This document shows positions 52,899 to 61,882 of a DNA stretch of 64,000 nt, one piece after another. The notes under the pieces are model-generated. The model ran no database searches and had not been told where the DNA came from. It was given only the letters and a program-made list of their open reading frames with translations. The stretch is from an uncultured Allomuricauda sp. Its GTDB lineage: Bacteria; Bacteroidota; Bacteroidia; Flavobacteriales; Flavobacteriaceae. Both the position numbers and the translations under genes were made by a program. Positions within the stretch are counted from its first letter, which is position 1; the number at the start of each line of letters is the position of its first letter. The stretch covers positions 1,426,001-1,490,000 of the forward strand of contig NZ_CANMPQ010000001.1 in assembly GCF_947499695.1 (NCBI RefSeq), written 5' to 3'.

Positions 52899-54671
52899 TT
52901 ATGCTACTTCTTCGGCCAAAAATTGAGCTTCATATAAGTCGTTATAGTAACCACCTTTTTTAAGCAATTCTTTGTGGGTGCCCATCTCAACAATCTTACC
53001 GGCATCCATCACAATGATTTTGTCCGCTTTTTGGATAGTGGCCAATCGGTGCGCAATTATAATTGAAGTTCTTCCTTCCGTGATTTTATCTGTTGCCTGT
53101 TGAATCAATTGCTCGGAATATGTATCCACAGAAGAAGTAGCCTCGTCCAAAATCAAAATACTTGGGTTGCTCACATAAGCCCTTAAAAATGCTAACAATT
53201 GGCGTTGGCCGCTTGATAGCATGCTTCCTCGTTCCTTAACATTATATTGATATCCTCCCGGCAAACTGGAAATAAACTCATGCACGCCAATTTGTTTGGC
53301 AGCGGCTTCTATATCCGCCACGGCAACATCGTCATCACGTAGTGTTATATTATTTGCTATGGAGTCTGCAAATAAAAATACATCCTGCAATACAATTGCT
53401 ATATGGGAACGTAATGATTGCAAAGAATACTCTTTAATATTATGACCATCAACCAAAATAGCCCCTGATTGGATTTCATAAAAACGATTCAATAAATTGA
53501 TGATTGTAGATTTTCCAGCCCCCGTTGCACCAACAATGGCAACCGTTTCTCCCGCTTTTACATCAAATGAAATACCGTGTAGTACTTCTTCATTCTCGAC
53601 ATAGCCAAATCTAACATCTTTGAACCCAATGTCACCTTTGACATCCGCTCTTTCCAAGGTTCCATTGTCCGCAATTTGACTATCCGTATCCAAAATTTTG
53701 AACACTCGGTTAGCTGCCACCATACCCATCTGAAGGGTATTGAACTTATCAGCTATCTGACGCAAGGGACGGAACAAAAGATCCATCAGAAAGAAAAAAG
53801 CAAAAATGGATCCTTTGGTATCCAAGCTAATATTATCAATGTTTTGGATGATTCCAAAGTACACCACCAAACCTATTCCTACGGAATTGGAGATTTCGGC
53901 AATCGGAAAAAAGATGGAGTTATACCAAACCGTTTTTAACCAAGCATTTTGATGTTTTTCGTTGATTTTCCGGAATTTCTCCTTTTCTATCTGCTCACGA
54001 TTAAAGAGCTGTACGATTTTCATTCCAGCTATTCGTTCCTGAACAAATGAATTTAGATTGGATACCTGAGCCCGAACTTCAATAAATGCAACTTTCATTG
54101 CTTGTTGAAAAAGTCGGGTAGCAATCAGAATTATGGGTAGAATTGCGAAGACTATTAAAGCCAGTTTCCAATTCATATATAGCATTACACCTGCAGCGCA
54201 GAGCATTTTTAACAAGTCCGCAACGATAACAAAAAAACCTTGGCTGAATATTTCCCCTATTCGTTGCATATCGGCCACTGCTCTTGTCACCAGTACACCA
54301 ATAGACGATTTATCAAAATAGGTCATTTTAAAACCCATCATCTTTTGAAAAAGTCGGATTCGAATATCCTTGATGACCGATTCTCCCAGAAGGTTTGCGA
54401 AGTAATTGAAAGAGAGTTGGCAAATGACCTGCCCAAGAAGAGCGCCCAGCATAACCAATACAACAATCAACAACTGCTCGCTATCTTTATTGGTAAGGGG
54501 TTCATCAATAATGAATTTGACTAAAATAGGGGTCAACACCGCAAAAACAGCTGACAGAATAGCTACAATCGCCACCACCCAAAAGGTGGTTCGGTAAGGT
54601 TTGGTATGCGCAAATATCCGTTGGAACAGCCCAAAATCAAATGCTTTACCTATTTCATCATTATTGCTCAT
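52899..54671 (-). CDS. ABC exporter, fused membrane and ATPase domains
   Basis: 590 residues. Six membrane helices (~20-310) form the exporter half; the ATPase half has Walker A GATGAGKSTI, the signature LSSGQRQLLAFLRA (SSGQR in place of SGGQR), Walker B SILILDEATSSVD and the switch IIAHRLATI. It is a lipid A/multidrug-type half transporter that works as a dimer. Its start overlaps the end of truA by 11 bp, so the two are probably translated together. The substrate is unknown. Confidence 0.93.
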   Translation of the reverse strand: MSNNDEIGKAFDFGLFQRIFAHTKPYRTTFWVVAIVAILSAVFAVLTPILVKFIIDEPLTNKDSEQLLIVVLVMLGALLGQVICQLSFNYFANLLGESVIKDIRIRLFQKMMGFKMTYFDKSSIGVLVTRAVADMQRIGEIFSQGFFVIVADLLKMLCAAGVMLYMNWKLALIVFAILPIILIATRLFQQAMKVAFIEVRAQVSNLNSFVQERIAGMKIVQLFNREQIEKEKFRKINEKHQNAWLKTVWYNSIFFPIAEISNSVGIGLVVYFGIIQNIDNISLDTKGSIFAFFFLMDLLFRPLRQIADKFNTLQMGMVAANRVFKILDTDSQIADNGTLERADVKGDIGFKDVRFGYVENEEVLHGISFDVKAGETVAIVGATGAGKSTIINLLNRFYEIQSGAILVDGHNIKEYSLQSLRSHIAIVLQDVFLFADSIANNITLRDDDVAVADIEAAAKQIGVHEFISSLPGGYQYNVKERGSMLSSGQRQLLAFLRAYVSNPSILILDEATSSVDTYSEQLIQQATDKITEGRTSIIIAHRLATIQKADKIIVMDAGKIVEMGTHKELLKKGGYYNDLYEAQFLAEEVA

Positions 54672-55410
54672 TGAATATCCTTTTTGGGTAAGAGACCTTT
54701 GTCAAATATAATCCTTTTGCCGGCACTGAGACGCCAGCTTTTCCCCTGTCTTTGCTTTCTAAAATGGTCTTGATTTCTTCAGGTTTCATTTTTCCCATCC
54801 CGACATCCAATAGGGTACCTACAACTGCTCGGACCATGTTGCGCAGAAATCGGTCCGCCCCAATGGTAAAAATCAATTTTTCTTCTTTCTTTTCCCAAAA
54901 TGCCTGCCTAACATCACATAAAAAGGTCTTTACATCTGTGTTGGATTTGGAAAAACACTCAAAATCTTTATGGTCCAATAAGTACTGTGCAGATTGATTC
55001 ATCGCCTCAACATCCAATGGATGCTTTACATAATGGGCAAAATCAGTATAAAATGGATTCTTCTCTTGAATCACCCAATATTCATAGGTCCGTTCCGAAG
55101 CATCAAAGCGCGCATGGGCATCCGATTTGACCGGTGTAATTTTCTGCACGGTGATATCCTCGGGTAAAAATGCATTCAGTCTATATGTTAGCTCTTCTGA
55201 ATTTTCAAAGTCATCAGAATCAAAATGCGCATACATCTCTTTTGCGTGCACCCCAGCATCGGTCCTCCCTGCTCCTACCAAATCAATCTCTTTACGTACC
55301 AGGGTTGAAAGTGCTTTTTCCAGCACTTCTTGAACGGTAATTGCGTTAGGTTGGTTTTGCCAGCCGTGATAGGCTTTTCCGAAATAAGAAAATTGGATAA
55401 AATATCTCAA
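54661..55410 (-). CDS. truA: tRNA pseudouridine(38-40) synthase
   Basis: 249 residues. The N-terminus has FSYFGKAYHGWQNQPNAITVQEVLE, the catalytic Asp sits in GAGRTDAGVHAKEMYAHF, and later motifs are FDASERTYEYWV, FECFSKSNTDVKTF and GADRFLRNMVRAVVGTLLDVG. It makes pseudouridine in the tRNA anticodon arm. It is divergent from the phosphodiesterase gene at 55499 across ~88 bp. Confidence 0.96.
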   Translation of the reverse strand: MRYFIQFSYFGKAYHGWQNQPNAITVQEVLEKALSTLVRKEIDLVGAGRTDAGVHAKEMYAHFDSDDFENSEELTYRLNAFLPEDITVQKITPVKSDAHARFDASERTYEYWVIQEKNPFYTDFAHYVKHPLDVEAMNQSAQYLLDHKDFECFSKSNTDVKTFLCDVRQAFWEKKEEKLIFTIGADRFLRNMVRAVVGTLLDVGMGKMKPEEIKTILESKDRGKAGVSVPAKGLYLTKVSYPKRIFNEQ

Positions 55411-55498
55411 TTGGATCCCTTACTTTTAAGTTGATAAAGATACTTTAATCCCATCCAATAGAAATCTTACGATAAATTTTTAGCATATTTTTAGCGTT

Positions 55499-55993
55499 AT
55501 GACCAAAATCTTACTGCTTTCGGACACACATGGGCATATGGACGATTCTATTTTAAAGTATGCCAAACAAGCTGATGAAATTTGGCATGCGGGTGATATT
55601 GGAAATCTTGCGGTGACCGACAAGTTAAAAGCTGCAAAACCACTTCGTGGGGTTTTCGGTAATATTGATGACCACATCATACAACTCGAGTTTCCGGAAC
55701 ACAATCGTTTTTTATGCGAAGGGGTGGATGTTTGGATTACGCATATTGGCGGTTATCCAGAGAAATACAATGTGAGGGTACGGGATGAAATTAAAAGAAA
55801 TCCTCCAAAACTATTTATTTGTGGACATTCCCATATATTGAAGGTAATGAATGACAGAAAACTGAACCTGCTACATATGAATCCCGGTGCCTGTGGCAAA
55901 CATGGTTTCCATAGGGTGCGGACCATGCTTCGTTTTGTCATAGATGGAACAAACATATCGAATTTAGAAGTAATTGAATTAGGAAAGAATTAA
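55499..55993 (+). CDS. YfcE/MJ0936-type metallophosphoesterase
   Basis: 164 residues. The metal-binding motifs of the calcineurin-like phosphoesterases are complete: LLSDTHGH, WHAGDIGN, VFGNIDDH, WITHIGG and FICGHSHI, with LLHMNPGACGKHG at the end. It is a cytoplasmic manganese-type phosphodiesterase of broad substrate range; the true substrate is unknown. The next gene starts immediately after the stop codon (TAA then ATG), so the two are linked. Confidence 0.92.
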   Translation: MTKILLLSDTHGHMDDSILKYAKQADEIWHAGDIGNLAVTDKLKAAKPLRGVFGNIDDHIIQLEFPEHNRFLCEGVDVWITHIGGYPEKYNVRVRDEIKRNPPKLFICGHSHILKVMNDRKLNLLHMNPGACGKHGFHRVRTMLRFVIDGTNISNLEVIELGKN

Positions 55994-56953
55994 ATGAAGA
56001 ATTGTCTTTTTATCGTCTTATTACTCCTATTTGCATGCGGCAAGCAGGGCAAGCAGAAAAAATTATCCCAAGTATCCGAAGAGGTGCAAAGCAATGTTGC
56101 CCTTTATATTTTAGGGACGGTACAAGATGCTGGGAGTCCTCATATTGATTGCCAGAAAGAATGTTGCTCGGCCTTATTTGAACATCCGGACACGGGTCGC
56201 AAAGTAGTTTCATTAGGAGTGGTAGATCATGAGAATGGAAAATCGTTTCTTTTTGAAGCCACTCCGGACATGTCTGCTCAACTACGATTGCTAAAAGGTT
56301 TTTCGGGGAAAAATACCGATATCCCTGACGGAATTTTTTTGACGCATGCCCATATGGGTCATTACACTGGATTGATGTATTTGGGAAGAGAGGCCAAAGG
56401 GGCTAACCAAGTCCCTGTTTATGCAATGCCCAAAATGAAGTCTTTTTTGGAAACCAATGGTCCTTGGGACCAGTTGGTAACCCTAAACAATATTGTGCTC
56501 TCAGAAATTCAGGATGAAACAGCCGTAAAACTGACATCCAATATTTCAGTTGTACCCATGATCGTGCCGCATAGGGATGAGTATTCGGAAACAGTCGGTT
56601 ATAAAATTGTTGGCCCGAATAAGTCTATTCTTTTTATCCCAGACATTGATAAATGGCACAAATGGGAAAGGAGTATTGTGAAAGAAATCGAGAAAGTAGA
56701 TTTAGCCTTTTTAGATGCCTCCTTTTTTAACGAAAAAGAAATTAACAACAGAGATATTTCCGAAATACCGCATCCTTTTGTAATTGAAAGCATGAAACTT
56801 TTTGATGAACTCCCCGCCAAAGAAAAAGCTAAAGTTCATTTTATTCATTTTAACCATACCAATCCCCTACTAAATCCAAAAAGTACCGAATCCCGTTTAG
56901 TGCAAATACAGGGTTTTAACGTTGCAAAATTCCAGCAAAAGTTTGGGCTTTAA
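55994..56953 (+). CDS. PqqB-like metallo-beta-lactamase-fold lipoprotein
   Basis: 319 residues; lipobox LLLLFACGKQ. The mature part resembles PqqB: LYILGTVQDAGSPHIDC with CCSALFEHP, then the metal motif FLTHAHMGHYTGLMYLGRE (a TH-x-H-x-GH pattern), VPHRDEYSETVGYKI, FIPDIDKW, FLDASFF and HFIHFNHTNPLL. A pqq operon is not present, so its task is probably hydrolysis of another small molecule in the periplasm. It abuts the phosphodiesterase gene. The metal site looks nearly complete. Confidence 0.85.
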   Translation: MKNCLFIVLLLLFACGKQGKQKKLSQVSEEVQSNVALYILGTVQDAGSPHIDCQKECCSALFEHPDTGRKVVSLGVVDHENGKSFLFEATPDMSAQLRLLKGFSGKNTDIPDGIFLTHAHMGHYTGLMYLGREAKGANQVPVYAMPKMKSFLETNGPWDQLVTLNNIVLSEIQDETAVKLTSNISVVPMIVPHRDEYSETVGYKIVGPNKSILFIPDIDKWHKWERSIVKEIEKVDLAFLDASFFNEKEINNRDISEIPHPFVIESMKLFDELPAKEKAKVHFIHFNHTNPLLNPKSTESRLVQIQGFNVAKFQQKFGL

Positions 56954-57020
56954 ATATTTTAAGTATTCGTAAGAATCATCCGGGACTCCCGTCTAAGAAA
57001 CCAAACAATCTTAAAAACAA

Positions 57021-57878
57021 ATGAAAACGATTAATTTAAAATTTCTTGCCATCGCTGTAGTGATGTTCGTGGTCTCCTGTGGACCCAAGGACAAAAAAGC
57101 GCAGGCAGATGAGCAAATTTTGGTTGAAACAGTGGTTCAAGAGCCCGTTTATGACACAACAAACCCTGAAACCATTTTAGCAGCCATTGAGCATTCTCAT
57201 GGAGGATGGAACGACCTTTGGAAAAAAGGTGATGTAGAGTACACGTATACCTATCATTCTCCAGCCAATGATAAAAAGGATGTATCCGTTGAACGTTACA
57301 TCTTTAGTTCCGAAGCTTCTTATGGGAAATACTCCCGGCATGAAATCAATGTAATGCCTGAAACAGAAGGTGAAGTGGTTCAATATTTTAATGGAAACGA
57401 AACTGTTGTTCTTGTTAATGGAGAGAAGACAGACGACCCCCAAGGTAATGCCGTGGGTGAATTTTTAAGAAAAGCCAATCATTTTTGGTTTGTTATGCCC
57501 TATAAATTAAATGATGGTGGAACCATTACCACCTATCAAGGGCAGGAAGAATACAATGGTACTACCTATGATAAACTCCATGTGACATATGACCCAGAAG
57601 TTACAGGTAAGGAGCAAAATGACATTTATATTCTTTATGTAAACCCAGAGACCAAATTGATTGATAGATTCTATTTTTCCCTACCATTTTTAGGGGTGAA
57701 TGAACCAGTAATCATTGCAAATTATAACTATGAGGATATTGATGGACAATTGGTTTCTGCGAAACGCACTTACTTTTTGCCAAGTGAAGAAGGTTATTCG
57801 GAAGACCCGAGTATAATTCAGACGCTTACCGATATAAAATTCGGAAACGGTTTTACAGAGGAAACGTTAATGCAATAA
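57021..57878 (+). CDS. DUF6503-type lipoprotein, unknown function
   Basis: 285 residues; lipobox VVSCGPKD. The mature protein is beta-rich (DVEYTYTYHSP, ERYIFSSEASYGKY, VVQYFNGNETVVLVNG, DIYILYVNPETKLIDRFYF), like the LolA-type or DUF6503 outer-membrane-associated families of flavobacteria. It carries no enzyme motif. It starts 67 bp after the PqqB-like gene on the same strand and ends before a strong terminator at 57903. The family name is from memory. Confidence 0.8.
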   Translation: MKTINLKFLAIAVVMFVVSCGPKDKKAQADEQILVETVVQEPVYDTTNPETILAAIEHSHGGWNDLWKKGDVEYTYTYHSPANDKKDVSVERYIFSSEASYGKYSRHEINVMPETEGEVVQYFNGNETVVLVNGEKTDDPQGNAVGEFLRKANHFWFVMPYKLNDGGTITTYQGQEEYNGTTYDKLHVTYDPEVTGKEQNDIYILYVNPETKLIDRFYFSLPFLGVNEPVIIANYNYEDIDGQLVSAKRTYFLPSEEGYSEDPSIIQTLTDIKFGNGFTEETLMQ

Positions 57879-57902
57879 GCATATATACCATATTACAAAA
57901 AT

Positions 57903-57929
57903 AAAAGCCCCGGCATTGCCGGGGCTTTT
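57903..57929. terminator. Bidirectional intrinsic terminator
   Basis: 12-bp perfect stem AAAAGCCCCGGC / GCCGGGGCTTTT with a 3-nt loop. The A-run on one side and T-run on the other let it work in both directions, for the lipoprotein gene (+) and the DUF4293 gene (-), which converge here. Confidence 0.92.
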
Positions 57930-57956
57930 CGCACTAATACTACTAAGATGTTAGGT

Positions 57957-58367
57957 TTAACGTAAGCGATCAACAGATTTTACAAGATCTTCATCCTTTT
58001 TGATGGCTCTGTTGGCCAGAACCAGAAAAACGATAGAAAATACAGGAATCAGCATCCCAATACCCTTCTCAGAAATGGTGTTTTCTCCGGATAAGCTTAG
58101 TGATCGATAAACGAAAAATCCTAGTAAAAAAAGATTCAATATCATATTCAATCTGTTCAATACAAATTGATTTTGTCTGTTTTTGAACATAAAAATCGAA
58201 ATCAGGGCCAACGCTGCGGATATATAGAATACAATACTTATCCACAACTCGTTCTCTGCAAACACGGCCACTCCTTCTCCATCAATCCATAAATTCAACA
58301 CAAATGGCAATACACCGGAGATAACCCCCACAAGTATTAAAAAAAACGTCTGAATGCGCTGAATCAT
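57957..58367 (-). CDS. DUF4293 small membrane protein
   Basis: 136 residues with four membrane helices (FFLILVGVISGVLPFVLN, LWISIVFYISAALALISIF, RLNMILNLFLLGFFVYRSL, IGMLIPVFSIVFLVLANRAI). The N-terminal MIQRIQT is the DUF4293 hallmark. In Bacteroidetes this gene commonly sits next to rho, as it does here (divergent, ~190 bp apart). Function unknown. Confidence 0.88.
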   Translation of the reverse strand: MIQRIQTFFLILVGVISGVLPFVLNLWIDGEGVAVFAENELWISIVFYISAALALISIFMFKNRQNQFVLNRLNMILNLFLLGFFVYRSLSLSGENTISEKGIGMLIPVFSIVFLVLANRAIKKDEDLVKSVDRLR

Positions 58368-58557
58368 TGTATAATTTGACTTGGAAAGGCAAAAATAGGT
58401 GTCTTTTTGATAATTGCCCCTATTTCTTGGAAAATAATTCGTATAATTGTGTCGTTATTAGCAAAGCACTCGCATAAGGAAATCTTTCCTACCGTAGTAC
58501 CCCCAAATAACTTTTACTTCAAATTACATTCGATACGTTTAATTTATTCATCATTTA

Positions 58558-60132
58558 ATGTTTGAGATTTCAGATCTAAAAGCTAAAAAGCTACCTGAAT
58601 TGCAAGAAATTGCAAAGAATCTAAGTGTTCCCAAGTTTAAGGCCTTAAAAAAGCTTGATTTGGTCTATCAAATTCTAGATGTACAGGCATCCAATCCTAA
58701 AGTTGTTCAAGAAAGTTCGGCTCCACAGCAAGAAAAAAGCGAGCCTAAACCCAAGCGGTCAAGAACACCACGTCCTAGCAAAGAGCAGAAGGAAAGTGCT
58801 CCCGCTCCAAAAGAAAATATTGCTGACAAACCTTCTGAGGAAAAAAAGGAAACTCCTAAGGAACAACCTGCACGAAAGGATCATCATAAACAAAATGGTC
58901 ACCAAAAAAGCCAGCATGTTAAGAAAGGTAACCAACACCACAGAGGTGGACATGAAAAGAAGAGCAGCAACTTTGACAAAGATTTAAAGAACAGATATAA
59001 AGAACCTGAGTTTGAATTCGACAGTATTATAGAAAGTGAAGGTGTACTCGATATTATGCAAGATGGATATGGGTTCTTGCGGTCTTCGGATTACAACTAC
59101 CTTTCTTCACCAGACGATATTTATGTTTCCCAATCGCAGATTCGACTATTTGGATTAAAAACTGGGGATACTGTACTTGGCAACGTGAGGCCTCCAAAAG
59201 AGGGGGAAAAGTATTTTCCATTGATCAAAGTCAGTAAAATAAATGGATTAGATCCACAAGTGGTGCGTGACAGAGTTTCTTTTGAGCACTTGACACCTTT
59301 ATTTCCGAAAGAAAAGTTTAAGCTTGCAGAAAGACAAAGTACATTGTCTACCCGTATTATGGATCTGTTCTCTCCTATTGGTAAAGGACAGCGTGGCATG
59401 ATCGTTTCTCAGCCCAAAACTGGTAAGACCATGTTGCTCAAAGATATTGCCAATGCAATAGCGGCTAACCATCCAGAGGTTTATCAAATTATTCTGTTGA
59501 TTGATGAACGCCCTGAAGAGGTTACCGATATGCAACGCAATGTTCGTGGGGAGGTAGTCGCTTCTACTTTTGATAAAGAAGCTACCGAGCATGTCCGTGT
59601 TGCCAACATTGTATTGGAAAAAGCTAAAAGATTAGTTGAATGTGGTCATGATGTTGTTATACTTTTAGATTCCATTACTCGACTGGCCCGTGCTTATAAT
59701 ACCGTGCAACCAGCTTCTGGTAAAGTATTGAGTGGTGGTGTTGATGCCAATGCCCTTCACAAACCAAAAAGGTTCTTTGGAGCTGCAAGGAATATTGAAA
59801 ACGGTGGATCGCTTTCGATAATTGCCACAGCATTGACAGAAACAGGTTCTAAAATGGACGAAGTAATCTTTGAGGAATTCAAAGGAACTGGTAACATGGA
59901 ACTTCAGTTGGACAGAAGAATTTCTAACCGTAGAATTTTCCCTGCCATTGATTTAATCTCCTCTTCTACCCGTCGCGATGATCTTCTATTGGATGAAACC
60001 ACTATACAACGTATGTGGATCATGAGAAAGTACTTGGCAGATATGAACCCAGTTGAAGCCATGGAATTCATGGAACAACGCATAAAGCAAACCAAAAACA
60101 ACGAAGAATTTCTACTAACTATGAATAACTAG
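58558..60132 (+). CDS. rho: Transcription termination factor Rho
   Basis: 524 residues. An N-terminal Rho_N helical domain ([20 protein letters not shown], ~1-45) is followed by a ~100-residue low-complexity insert rich in Glu, Lys, Pro, His and Gln (~50-145). Then come the cold-shock-like RNA-binding domain ([20 protein letters not shown] and [10 protein letters not shown]) and the ATPase with Walker [15 protein letters not shown], Walker [16 protein letters not shown] and the C-terminal [19 protein letters not shown]. The insert is typical of Bacteroidetes Rho and may add RNA or protein contacts. It ends transcription of unneeded RNAs by ATP-driven translocation. A terminator follows at 60171. 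Confidence 0.97.
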   Translation: MFEISDLKAKKLPELQEIAKNLSVPKFKALKKLDLVYQILDVQASNPKVVQESSAPQQEKSEPKPKRSRTPRPSKEQKESAPAPKENIADKPSEEKKETPKEQPARKDHHKQNGHQKSQHVKKGNQHHRGGHEKKSSNFDKDLKNRYKEPEFEFDSIIESEGVLDIMQDGYGFLRSSDYNYLSSPDDIYVSQSQIRLFGLKTGDTVLGNVRPPKEGEKYFPLIKVSKINGLDPQVVRDRVSFEHLTPLFPKEKFKLAERQSTLSTRIMDLFSPIGKGQRGMIVSQPKTGKTMLLKDIANAIAANHPEVYQIILLIDERPEEVTDMQRNVRGEVVASTFDKEATEHVRVANIVLEKAKRLVECGHDVVILLDSITRLARAYNTVQPASGKVLSGGVDANALHKPKRFFGAARNIENGGSLSIIATALTETGSKMDEVIFEEFKGTGNMELQLDRRISNRRIFPAIDLISSSTRRDDLLLDETTIQRMWIMRKYLADMNPVEAMEFMEQRIKQTKNNEEFLLTMNN

Positions 60133-60170
60133 TATAAACGCTTCGATATTTTAGAATATCACAAATTTTA

Positions 60171-60200
60171 AACCCTTTGAGCTATCTCAAAGGGTTTTTT
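60171..60200 (+). terminator. Intrinsic terminator after rho
   Basis: 11-bp stem AACCCTTTGAG / CTCAAAGGGTT, 4-nt loop, then T residues continuing the stem. It lies ~40 bp after the rho stop codon. Confidence 0.92.
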
Positions 60201-60273
60201 TCTTAATAGGTTTTACAGAAAAAACATATCTTTAATACGGTTTCCCCGACCCAACAAATTAAAACACTTTAGA

Positions 60274-60939
60274 ATGAAAAACACCAAAACCAGCTTTGCT
60301 ATGTTGCTTGGCTCCCTAATACTCTTGTTAGGAGCTTGCAAACAACCACCAAAAACAGAAGAACCTCATGAAGAACCCAAGGAACGAGTAAAACCGCCTG
60401 AGCAAATCATTTCGTTGGAAGAATCAAAATCTTTATATGACCATTACTCCAGAAATAGAGTTGAAATCATCCAACAATTCGAAAAGGAGAGAGATGAGTC
60501 CGAAGAAAAATTCCGGCCAGCTCGATTTTCTTCTTACGATTATAGTACCATTAAACAATACATGGACTTTATTGAACAAGAAGCGAAAGATGCTAATGTG
60601 GAAATTTCTTCCCTTCGTTTCTATTTTGGCAATTACCCAAACAAGGAAAAATTCCCTGATGGCAAAAAAGTAGTGCATCCAAGGCAAAATGCCGTGTTCA
60701 TTGTTCCGACCATTGACGTAGATGGACACAATTATGGTTTTTATATTGGGGAAGATGGGAAAGCCAAGCTGATCAAGGATGCGGTTGGACAAAAAGGTGT
60801 TGGAAGTACACAAAAAGGAGAACAAAAAGCTTATGCCAGTTTTGCACCAAGCTTTTCATCACCTCCTGCGCCATATGCGGGCCAGAGTTTAACATTAAAC
60901 AGAAGTACAGCTGGTCCTCCACCTGATGCAGATTATTAA
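60274..60939 (+). CDS. Lipoprotein of unknown function
   Basis: 221 residues; lipobox LLLGACKQ, then a short Pro/Glu/Lys-rich linker. The body has a helix (SLYDHYSRNRVEIIQQFEKE), a FRPARFSSYDYSTIKQYMDFIE segment, and a strand/turn region SLRFYFGNYPN and FIVPTIDVDGHNYGFYIG. The last ~40 residues are Ser/Pro/Gly-rich and likely flexible. I do not recognise it as a named family. The next gene, a membrane protein, begins 6 bp later, so the two are probably expressed together. Confidence 0.75.
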   Translation: MKNTKTSFAMLLGSLILLLGACKQPPKTEEPHEEPKERVKPPEQIISLEESKSLYDHYSRNRVEIIQQFEKERDESEEKFRPARFSSYDYSTIKQYMDFIEQEAKDANVEISSLRFYFGNYPNKEKFPDGKKVVHPRQNAVFIVPTIDVDGHNYGFYIGEDGKAKLIKDAVGQKGVGSTQKGEQKAYASFAPSFSSPPAPYAGQSLTLNRSTAGPPPDADY

Positions 60940-60945
60940 TAGATT

Positions 60946-61635
60946 ATGACTCAGGAGCTCGTTGATTTCGTAAAAGAGCATTATACCATTCCACTATATT
61001 TAGTTGCATGGATAATCTCTGTGATAAGATATAAAAGGTATTACGATACCGTTTTGAAATATTTTCCCGTATTCATTATCTATACGTTTTTGACTGAGCT
61101 CTTGGGTTATTTCATTAAGCATACCGATGAATTCCAATTCTTCTCGGATTACAGATATGCTTGGCATAACATTGTAATTTTCAACATTTATTCTGTTGTC
61201 TCCTTTACATTCTTCTATTACATCTATTGGAAGGTTCTTAAGAATGAAAAACATAAAGTACGGGTAAAGTATGCATCAATGATAGCCGCACTGGGTTATC
61301 TTGTTAGCCTTCTTTTTCAAAATCCATTGCATATTGGACTTTATTATGCTGATTTACTGGCTTCAATTGTCTTGCTATATGCCATTGGATTGTATTTCAT
61401 CGAAAAAAGAACAGAGCAAAGTTATTATTCGATGCGAGATAATCTCATGTTCTGGGTAAGTATTGGGCTTTTCATTTTTCACATCTTCTTCCCATTTATT
61501 TTCATTGCGGCCTATGACTGGCCTATTTTCTATTATGAGTATAGGTTACATGAGTTTTTAATGATACTCATAGTAATTATGTACCTATTCTTCATAGCAG
61601 GTTTTCTTTTAGGCAAGAGAAAGGCATTTAGATAA
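60946..61635 (+). CDS. Polytopic membrane protein of unknown function
   Basis: 229 residues with about six to seven membrane helices (TIPLYLVAWIISVIR, VFIIYTFLTELLGYFI, IYSVVSFTFFYYIYWKVL, ASMIAALGYLVSLLF, LLASIVLLYAIGLYFI, MFWVSIGLFIFHIFFPFIF, FLMILIVIMYLFFIAGFLLG). It ends with a basic KRKAFR. There is no catalytic motif, and several charged or polar residues inside the helices (HTDEF, YRYAWHN) may matter. It is coupled to the lipoprotein gene 6 bp upstream. Family unknown. Confidence 0.75.
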   Translation: MTQELVDFVKEHYTIPLYLVAWIISVIRYKRYYDTVLKYFPVFIIYTFLTELLGYFIKHTDEFQFFSDYRYAWHNIVIFNIYSVVSFTFFYYIYWKVLKNEKHKVRVKYASMIAALGYLVSLLFQNPLHIGLYYADLLASIVLLYAIGLYFIEKRTEQSYYSMRDNLMFWVSIGLFIFHIFFPFIFIAAYDWPIFYYEYRLHEFLMILIVIMYLFFIAGFLLGKRKAFR

Positions 61636-61882
61636 CCCAATAAACGTTCACCACGTTTTTCCTTTCTTTCACAACTTCGAAGAACCGTTTATCGATAAAA
61701 AATATGTTTTTGTAGGTTTTTTCGTTCATTTATTGAAAAAATAACAATCAAATATTTCATCGATGAACAATTACCATTCACCGACATATAAACGAAATCT
61801 GTCTTAAATGAGGTAAAACCTTATTCTGATGCATATAATTTTAACTCAAAAATTGGACTAGAATCCAATAAACTTTTAAGCG

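Noticed and set aside
61643..61713. Further LytTR-like 9-mers (for example ACCGTTTAT at 61684) before the LruC gene
   Set aside because: One 9-mer fits the consensus, but no partner lies 21 bp away in either direction; the nearby weaker copies are at 9, 19, 32 and 41 bp.
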